Part shown: positions 22,601 to 31,677 of the stretch, piece by piece | How positions within the stretch are numbered: position 1 is the first letter of the stretch | Layout: every line of letters starts with the position of its first letter | Source: Dastarcus helophoroides | Lineage: Eukaryota; Arthropoda; Insecta; Coleoptera; Bothrideridae | Length of the DNA stretch: 64,000 nt | Direction: 5' to 3' | NCBI GenBank assembly: GCA_028583605.1 | Contig: CM053330.1 | Span: 27,173,233-27,237,232, forward strand | Position numbers and translations under genes: made by a program | The notes under the pieces: generated by a model | What the model was told of the DNA's origin: nothing | The model's database searches: none | The model's input: only the letters and a program-made list of their open reading frames with translations

Positions 22601-25237
22601 CACTGGTAGATCTGCGAAGCTCAGCATCATCTTTCGGGTGCAGCTCTTCAAAATGGTTCACAACTGGGAGCGATTCAACTGACTCTGTGGTTGATTTCTC
22701 CTTGTTGATCAAAATAGGTTTCGATTTGACCTGCTTTGACTTCTTCTGCAAGATATTTCGAACTTCAGCACTTTAAAGTCTCAGTCTGTACAGTACGACT
22801 GAATTACGCGGATTTCCTACCTTGTTCGCAGCCGAGGAAGCATCGGTAACTTCCTCCGCCACTTCTTTGAATTCCACATGAGGTTTTGGGTGCGCCTCTT
22901 CTGAGTTATCGTTGTTTCGCTCCGACTCCGGAGAAGTATCACGATCTGGAAGCTTTTTTTCCTCTTTTGACTGCAAAAATTCCCCAATTAAATAAACTAA
23001 ATTTAATCGATTATTTGTTACAAATTATTATCAAAGTTTCTTTAGGTAACTCGAAATCAATAATCAACGCAGCCAAATTTCCAAATTTCGAAAAAATGAC
23101 ATTCTTAGCTTTAATCGGAAAGTTCAATATTTCCGGAATTCTCTTGAAAAAATCCAAAGAAAACGTCGAGATTAAAGTAGTTTTTTAAAGTTTATTTAAA
23201 ATATGCACAAATTTTGAATCGAAATTATGACTTTTTTCTCTAAAATATCAAAAAAAGTAGTAGCTTCAATTTTTCAGCCAACATTTCAACAAAAAAGAGG
23301 ACATTTTCAGATTAAAGTCGGAAGATGGGCACTTAACTCAAAATTTCGACGTCCGTAGAAAAAAACTGCAGAAAAGCATACTTTAATCAGCGGTACTACA
23401 TTTGTATCAGTTATTTACCAATTGCGCCAATTTTTACCCCTTTATGCCAATTTTTACCACTTATCTCGATTTTGCCACTTATGAATTATCAAAAATTTTT
23501 TACATGTGCATCTTTTTTTTATATTTTTATCACTTATATCATTGTTTATTACCTTTTTAACAGTTTTTACTTTTATATCTATCAAATTTATCATCTTTTA
23601 AGAATTTTAACCACTTCTAATCGATTTTTACCGCTTTATATTCATCAGTTTATTTTAAACATCAATTTGATAGAGAATCAACTGTAGAGTTTGAAACAAG
23701 AATTTAAACATTTTTAGAAAAAAAAATTTTCAGTTCAAGATTTTTGGGGAAAAGACCTAATTCGTACAATCAGTTAACACAAATTTACAAAAATTTTGAG
23801 AACAAAGTGAAATACTTAATTTAAAGTCAATATTTCGAAATTAAAGTGGACATATTAGAAATACTTTTCTTTGTAAATCTGGACTTTTTTTTTTCGAAGT
23901 TTTGATCGTTTTCTCGTAATTTCGAGTTCAAGTATCGATATTTTTTAATTTAATTTTTTTAGTTAAAATTTCAAGAATAAAAAAAGAAAGAGGGAAAAAA
24001 ATTGTAACCAAACCAGGGTTTAAAGTTAGTTTAAAAATTTAGTTTCTACTTTCATCCCAACATTTCAAATTTTCTCAAATATTGAAGTTTCAGAAGTCAA
24101 AGGTCAAGTTTTTATCAATTTTAACCATCAGAATAAATTTTCAAAATTTCTTTCATAATTTTCCAGTTTTTGTCAAAGTTTCTTGTTAAAACTCGAATTT
24201 GTTTTCAGAAATAGAGCTCAACATTAAAAGGTCGAAACTTCGCTTTTTTTTTTCCTTGAAAAAAAATCGTAGTTTTAATTTTAAAATTAAAATTTCAGTG
24301 TTGATTTAAGGGAAAAAAAAATAAACAAAATTCTCAATTCAACATTGGAAAGTCGAAATGTTTGCCTTTTTTTTTTGAAAAACTGCCTCCATTTCAATTT
24401 TAAAATAAAACTTTCAATGGCGAAAATTGAAATAAAACTTTGAAAATACAAAAATTATGAAAATGAATTGAATCTTTAATAAAAAGTTTTGACCAAAATT
24501 GGAAAATTATAAATGATGTTTGATTAAAATTTTTGTTCACTTTGTCTCCTTTATATTTTGATTTAAACATGCAGTTTCAACTTTTCTGCATTTTTTTTTT
24601 GTGGACAAATTCAATGTTTCATATCTTAAATTTTGGACATTTCACTTGAAATTTTGGTTTTATGCTATTTACGTTAATGTGTTATTATTACTATTTTTGG
24701 TGAAATTTTGACTTTTCAGTGTGAAACTCAACTTTTTGTTTTGTATTTAATTTGGACACTCCATATACATAAATAGTAAAAATTGATAAAAAATTGGCAA
24801 AAACTGATGTAAGGGGAAACAACAATCCAAAAGTTGTTGGAAAAGTGGTAAAAATTGATAAAATCAACTCAGTTGTTAAATAATTTAAATTGCTTGATGC
24901 TTTTTTAGCATAATCATTAAAATGGAAATTTATTGACCTGAATAATCAGTTAGTTATGCTTTTGTTGATAAATAGGCAAAAACACCATTGTTAAATTATA
25001 AAATCTGTCCATTATATGTGGAAAAACTCCTACCTTTTTATTTGGTTTCTTGCCTTTTTTCTCCTTGGGTTTCGGCTTTGTTCCAATGATATTCTGATTT
25101 ATTTTTCGTTGTTCAGCGAGAGCTTCCTCATAACTCTTTTCTTGTATACCAAATTTATACACCAAAAATAACACTAAGGAAGCCAATACGAAAATACCCA
25201 TAAATATAATTGGAGTGTGCAACGCTTGCATATCCAT
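10649..25237 (-). CDS. RRBP1: Ribosome-binding protein 1 / kinectin-like ER coiled-coil protein
   Basis: ER-anchored coiled-coil protein of the RRBP1 (p180)/kinectin family, which tethers ribosomes and microtubule-linked cargo to the ER. Fourteen minus-strand coding exons join in phase: 25237-25034, 22970-22821, 22745-22602, 22485-22158, 16496-16354, 16158-15799, 15744-15568, 15025-14855, 14787-14566, 14516-14418, 14241-13981, 13834-13721, 13668-13555 and 10696-10649. Together they give 844 codons plus stop. An N-terminal membrane anchor lies at about residues 9-28, followed by the family signature EKSYEEALAEQRK and a Lys-rich cytosolic stretch. A short repeat VKEKEEKP occurs twice (about 222-229 and 235-242). 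From about residue 325 to the end the protein is almost all coiled coil, including DPVQRLKKQLAEKEK and ELRTKNWKVMEAL, both characteristic of the family. The long decapeptide repeat of mammalian p180 is absent. Introns of 5.7 kb and 2.9 kb hold minisatellite arrays and MITEs. RRBP1 is favoured over KTN1 by the N-terminal signature, but insects may have a single co-orthologue. Confidence 0.88.
10750..12300. repeat. GTCGAAATTT minisatellite array in the last RRBP1 intron
   Basis: About 1.5 kb of degenerate repeats, mostly in the aaaaGTCGAAATTT orientation, between the last two coding exons of RRBP1. Motif spacing is irregular (roughly 15-30 bp) and copies are well diverged. Frames inside it (for example 11986-12306 minus) are Phe/Asn-rich repeat translations, not genes. 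Confidence 0.75.
12626..13112. repeat. GC-rich element with terminal inverted repeats
   Basis: The left end TTATGCCAGCTCTTCACTC and the right end GAGTGAAGAGCCGGCATTA are near-exact complements about 450 bp apart. The interior near 12640-12840 is unusually GC- and CpG-rich for this window and contains short internal repeats (TTCGATTCGCTTC and similar). No ORF. The superfamily and target duplication could not be settled. Confidence 0.6.
16841..16970. repeat. Family G palindromic MITE, single-arm copy
   Basis: In RRBP1 intron 4. Contains GGAAGTTTCACCCCTTTAAC then ACATCAGCAATTAA, preceded by CACTGAACTTAACATTGTG. These correspond to one arm plus the flank of the palindrome at 42126-42235. The pairing arm is missing here. 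Confidence 0.65.
17200..20700. repeat. Large GTCGAAATTT-family array in RRBP1 intron 4
   Basis: About 3.5 kb of diverged repeats, mainly in the opposite orientation to the first array (aaatTTCGACttttt on the plus strand), with a short reversed patch near 18530-18720. This is the bulk of the 5.7-kb intron between 16497 and 22157. It has no coding content; all frames here are Phe/Lys/Asn-rich by-products. Confidence 0.8.
19200..20640. repeat. Higher-order tandem repeat, ~420-470 bp unit
   Basis: Within the array, the block GGAAACTTGGATTGCAG plus the following gtgtttttctcgtagtcacc recurs at about 19269, 19369, 19793 and 20262. The last three are spaced by about 420-470 bp. Intervening segments (AACTTCACTTTTTTTGGA, ATCTTCAGGTTTTTGAAAAC) recur in the same order. 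This is a tandem amplification of a larger unit made from the minisatellite. Confidence 0.7.
20701..22157. other. Remainder of RRBP1 intron 4, low complexity
   Basis: AT-rich with A-runs and further weak minisatellite similarity. The frames at 21148-21381 and 21790-22059 are Lys/Asn/Phe-rich and have no recognisable motif. Nothing else seen. Confidence 0.4.
22971..25033. other. RRBP1 intron 1, low complexity
   Basis: AT-rich intron. Around 23380-23650 there is a weak repeat of TTTTTACCACTT-like units, and around 24780-24860 AAAATTGATAAAAA-like units. No exon, RNA gene or transposon end recognised. Confidence 0.4.
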
Positions 25238-25661
25238 GTTGAAGCTGGGAAGGAAATCAAGAGTTAGACAATTATTAGCAATTAGAACTAATTACGATTT
25301 AAAACAGTTGGAATTTATCATATAATCTAGCGGAAAACAACAAGATAAAAGCTAAAAAAAATCGCATTTGGGTACAAATGAACAGATTAAAGTGATCTAG
25401 TCAAAAAATTTAAAAACGGGCTCCAATATCAAATCCCTTATCTTATCCAAGGAAATGTAACATCCTGCTGTATCATTACCCTCATTATTACAATAAATAC
25501 AACAGGATTTTTAATGAGGCCGATCCGCAATTCCTTCCAGACGAATTTAAAATTTGTTACAACAAAATCAAGGCCACGTAGCAAAATATTATGGACGAAT
25601 CGGTCATTTTCGAATTGGTTATTAATAAATGAAAACTTGGTCTAATAAGGAACTACTTTAC

Positions 25662-25760
25662 CTGAATAATTTTACTGCTTGGTTGCAAAGTATTGAACGA
25701 CTTTTTACACTTAAATTACCGACGAAACACTACACAATCACGAAAATTATTAAAGGGAAA
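25662..25760 (-). other. Candidate RRBP1 5' non-coding exon
   Basis: On the minus strand a donor-like site (CAG|gtaaag) lies at 25662/25661. The first coding exon is preceded by an acceptor (cttcccag) a few bases before its ATG. This fits a spliced 5' UTR with an untranslated first exon. The upstream limit is approximate and no core promoter motif was assigned. Confidence 0.45.
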
Positions 25761-26073
25761 GGAAGTCCAACTTCTTCGCGGTGTTGAAGACGAATAGGGG
25801 AATTTTATTTTACGGCTCTCGTTAAATGTGAACCACCTTGTTACCTGTCATCTGCCCTGTTGTCACCCAATCTGTGAGCGAGTTGGGTGCTGCTCTCTAT
25901 CGCTGACAAATGTAAGGTGCTGGATTCATAGAAACGCTATTGCATAAATATAAATATCAGTCAACAATAGAAATTATGAAAAAAGAAATGTAATAATTAA
26001 AATATATACGCGCCAAGGCGCTTTTAATAAAAACCTTGCTGATTTAGGTCGTCCCCATACGTACGAAAACCCG
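25761..26073. other. Upstream region of RRBP1
   Basis: Probable promoter region by position. Somewhat less AT-rich than its surroundings. No ORF or repeat recognised. Confidence 0.35.
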
Positions 26074-26326
26074 GTTAGGCCGATAGCACACGCACGGAAA
26101 TCAGTTTTCGAATCAGAAATTTTGGTTCAGAATTCAATCGCACGCGACGTTTCTTAGAAATGCATTCATTCCAGTTTCCGAATCTGAATTTCCAATTCGG
26201 AAACCTAACCAGAATTCTATGCGTATGCGACTTGCGAATCAGGAATTCAAGTTCAGGCACCGGAATGAACACATTTTTACGAAACCTAAATCCTAATCAG
26301 AATTCGTGTGTGTGCGGCCGTCCTTA
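26074..26326. repeat. Imperfect inverted-repeat element
   Basis: The left edge AGGCCGATAGCACACGCACGG and the right edge (reverse complement GGACGGCCGCACACACACG) pair imperfectly. Inside are several GAATTC-centred repeats of AATCAGAATT/CGAATCAG type in both orientations. It looks like a small non-autonomous DNA transposon. The superfamily is unknown, and the 65-codon frame in it is a repeat by-product. Confidence 0.5.
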
Positions 26327-26619
26327 ACTGATATTTTTAAAACGTCAACTTATAACATGATTATTTGGTAATGAATTGGTGAGTTGTGTAACTTGTGTAA
26401 TTATTTATTAACTATCGATATGGTAAAGACGTAAAAGTTTATTTGGGCGTGATTAAAAAAGACAAAGCCATAATTCTCCCATCAAATCACAGGGCTTTAA
26501 AAGCTATGAGCAAAACAACAGATAACACAACATTTCAGAATAATGTACATCAAAGCAGACATTGAATGTCTAATTTTATAGTGGCAACAACAAGAACTAT
26601 TACATAATACCATGTGTGC

Positions 26620-27558
26620 AATAAGTTTTCTAATCTAGTATGCTGTCATTTTTTGTCACTTTAAATGTGTTTCTTACTTGATCGGTATTTTAAACAGACA
26701 GGTGAACAAACATCGCACATAACCTTAAAAAAATATGTTATAGATTTGATATTACAATAAAAGAAAAATTTTTTATTGTTGAACCTCAAAAAAATATTTT
26801 ATAAATTTGGTGTTCCAATAAAAAAAAATCTTTTACTGTTGAATCCTACTTTCGAAAATCCCAAAAAGATAATCGTGAATGGATCTCTTCTATTCATGAG
26901 AGTACTGCGGAATTTTTATGCCAAGGTTAAATATCAATTTGGTGAGTACGAATTAAGTATGAAATATACGTCAACATGTCAAAAGATAGCAGCACACTAA
27001 ATTAGAAAACTTTTTGTACACCTGATATTTAGACATGGTCGTATGGCAACGTCGTTACACTTCCTAATTTTGTTCTATGTTCTTAAAATCCTAACCTAAA
27101 TGTCACGAAATATCAGGTGTACAAAAAGTTTTTAATGTAGTGTGCTGCTGTCATTTTTTGACACATTCACGTATGTTAGACATGGTCGTATGGCAACGTC
27201 GTTACACTTCCTAATTTTGTTCTATGTTCTTAAAATCCTAACCTAAATGTCACGAAATATCAGGTGTACAAAAAGTTTTTAATGTAGTGTGCTGCTGTCA
27301 TTTTTTGACATATTCACGTATGTTTCTTATTTGATTTGTACTCGCCAAACTGACATTTAATCTTGACATAAAATTCTGCACTACTGTCAAGAATAGAAGA
27401 GATCCATTCACGATTACCTTTTTGGGATTTTCGAAACTAGTATTGGTCAGGATTCAATAATAAAAGATTTTTCTTTTATTATAACATCAAATCGATCAAG
27501 TAAGGAACTACGTTAACATGTCAGCAGCACACTAGATTAAAAAACTTTTTGTACACAC
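26620..27558. repeat. Long fold-back element
   Basis: The left half (CTAATCTAGTATGCTGTCA.. to about 27030) is matched in reverse complement by the right half (..TGTCAGCAGCACACTAGATT at 27520-27538). The arms run several hundred bases and include the segments around 26860-26900 and 27395-27440 (GGATCTCTTCTATTC.. / ..AGAAGAGATCC). The sequence GTGTACAAAAAGTTTT occurs repeatedly in both orientations. The 74-codon frame 26776-27000 lies in one arm and is not a gene. Confidence 0.75.
27030..27323. repeat. 147-bp direct tandem duplication inside the fold-back element
   Basis: Two adjacent 147-bp copies start TAGACATGGTCGTATGGCAA at 27030 and 27177. By eye they differ by a single base (GACACATTC against GACATATTC). 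The near-identity suggests a recent duplication in the loop region of the fold-back element. Confidence 0.9.
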
Positions 27559-28031
27559 GATATCGCTTTGTTTTTAAACATTTCTAATAAAAGAAAAATT
27601 GAATGATAATGATGAATTGGCGTCATATCTTCTATATCAAAAATATCAACTTTAAGTGATACAAAGGTTAAAATGTGACAAAAAGGGAAATTACCATGTA
27701 CTTAATAAGCATATGGAAATTACCTAATAATTTATAGGCAACACAATGAAAAAAGGAAATGGCGCCACCATTATGTCCAAATTGGGGTTGACAGTGGGCC
27801 CCTTTTTTATATTTCTATGCTTTATATGTTTTTTGTACATAACTGCAAGTTGACTAACTGAGGTTAGTGTTAGAGTGTGATTTTGTGTTTTTTATGGATT
27901 TTCGGTGTAATTTTAAAATAAATGGGCAAAATAAATACGTTCACTTAATAATTGAATAAATAAAATGCCAGTGACCAAACACACTGACAACTGATAGAAT
28001 AACATTCTAACGGAACAAACTGCTATGACGG
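27559..28031. other. Spacer between fold-back element and hAT copy 1
   Basis: AT-rich with no gene recognised. It ends at the 8-bp target duplication CACCACAG (28032-28039) of the next element. Confidence 0.4.
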
Positions 28032-29014
28032 CACCACAGCAGTGTTGCCATAAGTATATGTACGGTAATTCTAACAAAAGTACGGTGCAAGTACCAATAC
28101 CGTACCAAAAAATACGGCAATTTAGGTTTTACTATTTAATAACAATAAGTTTGTTAAGTAATTCACCAATATTATTTTACGCACAGCTCCACAATTTACA
28201 ATCAAGTAAAAAATTTGCGCCGTGCCTTCTCGTGATAAGTAGAAACATTGTAGTTTAATTTTGAAAGTTTTTTTCTTGAATTTTAAACACTAGTATTTAC
28301 ATTTTAATTATTTATTCCTAATTAAAAAGATCCGATGCATATTAATTTTCTGCTTTGTTTTTTATTTATGTATTTTTTTACGAAGATGCAGAAAGGGCAT
28401 TCATTTATAGAAATATTTTTAGAAATATGAAGTTTAAACTGGAAATTATGCGATTAAAGTGGAAATTTCTACTTTATTCTCCAGATTTCGACTTTTTTTG
28501 AGGAAATTTCATAGATAATGTCGAAATTTCGGTTTTAATCTCGAAATTTCAACTTTTTTTTACGAAATTTCGAGATAAGTCGAAATTTCTTATTCTATGG
28601 TTAGGTTAGGCAGATGACAGTTGAGCCTCACCAACCCTTAGAATATAAGGACTATATTCTAAGCACCAACCCTTTTGCAATTTAATATTGACACTTACTA
28701 GTAGGGTATGTTCAGTAATTTCAATTTTTTATTACCCAAAATTTCGACTTTTGACATTTAAAGGTTAAAGTAGAATTTTCGGGAAAAAAGTTGAAATTTC
28801 GAGTTCAAAGTCGACATTTTACAAAAGCCTAGAAAGGCATTGATTAAAAAAATTATATTTAGAAATTTCGACATTTTACAAAAGCGTAAAAAGGACATTG
28901 ATAACAAAAATATTTTTAGAAATTTCGAATTTTTTCTCGAAATTTCGATTTTTTTTCGAAATTTCAACTTTTTTTCTCAAAATTTCGACTTTAATCTCGA
29001 AATTTCGGCTGTAT

Positions 29015-29377
29015 TGTAACGCAATGTAAATAGATGAAATAGGATTTAGAATAGAATTGTAGAATTTAGTAAATAAAAAAGTTTCTAGAAGGTTCTGATA
29101 AGGGGAAAGCGGCCGCGATAACGAAACAAACGGCAGATAAGCGTTCCAGAAATTTCGGCATTCGATAAGCCTTATCTGCCGAAAGTTCTGGAAGACGCGG
29201 GCCGAAACTATAAAAAGGCGGCCAGTTTTCCCTCGAGTCAGTCAGTTAGAATCAGTGCAATTAGTAAGTTAGTAGAAGTGAGTTAATTGTAAATTGTGGT
29301 GATTCAAGTTGAGTTCAGTAATAAAGTGGGAATAAATCCATCACGTGTATCAATTCGAACCGATAACGCACGTAACA
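29015..29377 (+). mobile_element. Solo LTR of an LTR retrotransposon
   Basis: A 363-bp block begins TGTAACG and ends CGTAACA. It is bracketed by the 4-bp duplication GTAT (29011-29014 and 29378-29381) and sits inside the minisatellite of hAT copy 1. TG..CA ends and a 4-bp duplication fit a Gypsy-type LTR left after recombination between two LTRs. It is distinctly less AT-rich than its surroundings. It contains a full core promoter (next entry) and two AATAAA signals at 29320-29325 and 29331-29336. No internal retroelement sequence adjoins it. Confidence 0.88.
29131..29246 (+). promoter_or_regulatory. LTR promoter with two heat-shock elements, TATA box and initiator
   Basis: Perfect three-unit heat-shock elements: TTCCAGAAATTTC (29144-29156, TTCnnGAAnnTTC) and GAAAGTTCTGGAA (29181-29193, GAAnnTTCnnGAA). 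An 11-bp inverted repeat, CGGCAGATAAG at 29131-29141 and CTTATCTGCCG at 29171-29181, surrounds the first element and abuts the second. A TATA box TATAAAAA starts at 29209. An arthropod-type initiator TCAGT lies at 29238-29242, and a second overlapping one follows. The initiator A is 31 bp from the first T of the TATA box. Heat inducibility is an inference from these motifs. Confidence 0.8.
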
Positions 29378-31008
29378 GTATCCTCGAAATTTCGAAATTT
29401 TTTAAGAAAAAAAGTCAAAATTTGCAAAAAAAGACGAAATTTCGAGAACAAAGTCGAAATAAATTAGCGAAAAAAGTCGAAATTTCGATATTTAGGTCAA
29501 AATTTAGAAAAAAAAAGTCGAAATTTGAGAAAAAAAGTCGAAATTCTAAGTTTAAAGTCGAAACTTCGAGAAGAATGTTTCGATATTAAGGTCGAAATTT
29601 CGAGAAAAAAGTCGAAATTTGAGAAAAAAAAACACGAAATTTCGAGAAAAAGGTCGGAATTTCGAGAAAAAAAAAAACGAAATTTCGAGAAAAAATCGAA
29701 ATTTGAGAAGAAGGTCAAAATTTCGAGAAAAAAGTCGAAATTTTGAGAAAAAAAAATTCGAACTTTAAGAAAAAAGTCGAAATTTCGAAAAAAGAGTCCA
29801 AATTTCGGGCTTAAAATGGAAATTTGGGAAAAAAATTCGAAATTTCTAAAAATAACATTTTTTTAAATCAATGTCCTTTCTACGCCTTTGTAACATTTCG
29901 AAAAAGTTGAAATTTCCAAAAATAAAGTCGAAATTTCCAGAAAAAAGTCGAAATTTTGAGGAAAAAGTCGAAATTTAAGAAAAAAGTAAGTTTCAGAAAA
30001 AAGTCAAAATTTCGACTTTGATTTCGAAGTTTTTCTGGAAATTTTGAGAATAGGTCGAAATTTCTATACTCTATGGTTAAATTAGACAGATGACAGTTGC
30101 GTACCACCACTCCTCTTTCCCAACAAAGAAAAAAGTCGAAATTTTAAGTTTAAAGTCCAAATTTCGAGAAAAATATCGAAATTTCGATATTAAGGTCAAA
30201 ATTTCAAGGAAAAGGTTGAAATTTCGAGAAAAAATCGAAATTGGAGAAGGTCAAAATTTCTAGAAAAAAGTCGAAATTTTGAGAAAAAAGTCGAAATTTC
30301 GAGAAAAAAGTCGAAATTTCGAGAAAAAAGTCGAACTTTTGAGAAAAAAGTCGAAATAAATTTGCAAAAGAGGACGAAATTTCGAGAAAAAAGTCGAAAT
30401 TTCAGAAAAAAACGAAATTTCGAGAAAAAGGTCGAAATTTTGAGAAAAAAAATCCAAATTTAAAAAAAAAGTCGAAATTTCGAGCTTAAAATAGAAATTT
30501 GAGAAAAAAACTCGAAATTTCTAAAAATAACTTTTTTTTAAATCGATGTCGAAATTTCCAGAAAAAAGTCGAAATTTTGAGGAAAAGTCGAAATTTGAGA
30601 AAAAAGTCGAAATTTTTAAAAATAACATTTTTTTTAATCGATGTCCTTTCTAGGCCTTTATAACATTTCTTTAAATTTCGATTTAAAAATTGAATTTTCA
30701 ACTTTTTTTGACTCCAATCTCGGGATTGAGAGGAAAAAAAGTCAACATTCCGTGATAATTTTTTTTTTTCAAATTGATGTCCTTTCTACGCTTTTGCAAT
30801 TTTATTTCAAAAAAAGTAAATAAACTTTTTTCAAGTTTTGTAGTGCATTTATTAATACGTTTGTAACGTGTTCAACCACTAAATAAAAGTATTTAAAACG
30901 GGTAACAGGTAATAAAATAACGTAGGGTAATTTTTGTGAATATACGGTAATTTAAACTGCGTATGTATGAAATTTTACCTCTAAATATATGGCAACACTG
31001 CACCACAG

Positions 31009-31340
31009 TTATCTTTCCTATTCAGTCAACGACATAATGAATGAAAAGAAATGTTAATGCTGCCATCTGTTGGCTTATTAACGTAGCTGTTGCTAGTAGA
31101 TGGAAGTGGAAAATAACATAACAACATAAATAAACTTATATAAAAAATTTAAAAAAATTGTCATTAAATTTACAGCGACTTGTATCTAAGGTAAATCGAT
31201 CCGATTCTTAGGATTGTTGAATCGTTCTTTAGATCGATCTGAAGACTTGAAAAAATCAATTTTTCGATTAATCGAATAACATTAAGTATGTATCGAATAT
31301 TTATTCAGTATACATACATATAATTCAAATATAATAGTTA
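31009..31340. other. Spacer between hAT copy 1 and pogo-like MITE
   Basis: No gene or further repeat recognised. Confidence 0.35.
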
Positions 31341-31677
31341 CAGCAGAACTTCGTTTATCCGAGAAATCGTGAGACGGGGGTCCCTCGGTTAAACGAAAAC
31401 TCGGATAATACGAAAGAAATAAAGAATTCGAAAATGTGAACCATTTTTTTATGTACTCCATGTGATTGAATGAAATGTATGTAATTGCAAAAGTATACAA
31501 GAGTACAAATCTAACGATTAATCTTTCTTTCTTTCTTTAATCTTTGGAATCCAAAGCATTCGGCTTCAACCATTTTTCCGTATTATCCGAGCATACATCT
31601 CGAGTGCTCGGATAAGTTCGTTGCCTCGGATAACGCAGAGATGGATTAATCGAAGGCCGGAAAACGAAGTTTTACTC
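31341..31677. repeat. Degraded pogo/Tigger-like MITE
   Basis: Left end after TA: CAGCAGAACTTCGTTTATCC. The right end in reverse complement reads AGTAAAACTTCGTTTTCCGG. The interior contains repeated CTCGGATAA/TTATCCGAG motifs typical of pogo-like elements. No transposase frame. The right-hand TA is not preserved. Confidence 0.7.

Larger units (their letters stand above)
28430..30720. repeat. GTCGAAATTTCGAGAAAAAA minisatellite body of hAT copy 1
   Basis: Best-preserved copy of the array. Units of roughly 16-22 bp combine the palindromic core TCGAAATTTCGA with an A-run on one side. Left of the LTR the orientation is mixed; right of it the G-A-A-A-A-A-A-G-T-C-G orientation dominates. All open frames here, in either strand (for example 29296-29746 or 30260-30457), are periodic Lys/Ser/Phe translations of the array and are not genes. 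Confidence 0.9.
28040..31000. mobile_element. Non-autonomous hAT-like element, copy 1, with internal minisatellite
   Basis: Begins CAGTGTTGCCATA and ends TATGGCAACACTG, and is flanked on both sides by the 8-bp duplication CACCACAG (28032-28039 and 31001-31008). Short TIRs starting CAGTG and an 8-bp duplication are the hAT hallmark. Each end carries about 215-330 bp of unique sequence with subterminal TACGGTAATT motifs. The body is a GTCGAAATTTCGAGAAAAAA-type minisatellite in both orientations. It is interrupted by two recurring modules: one like GGCGTAGAAAGGACATTGAT and one like TCTATGGTTAGG..CAGATGACAGTTG. There is no transposase. Both ends and both modules recur in reverse complement at 41404-42663. 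A solo LTR is inserted at 29015-29377. Confidence 0.92.

Noticed and set aside
28430..30720. Regularly spaced repeats that could suggest a CRISPR array
   Set aside because: The genome is eukaryotic, spacers are not unique sequence, and unit length varies. It is a minisatellite inside a transposon.
28758..30823. Many open frames in hAT copy 1 on both strands
   Set aside because: Periodic translations of the minisatellite (Phe-Ser-Lys-Phe-Arg or Lys-Lys-Ser-Lys-Phe patterns). No start context or domain.
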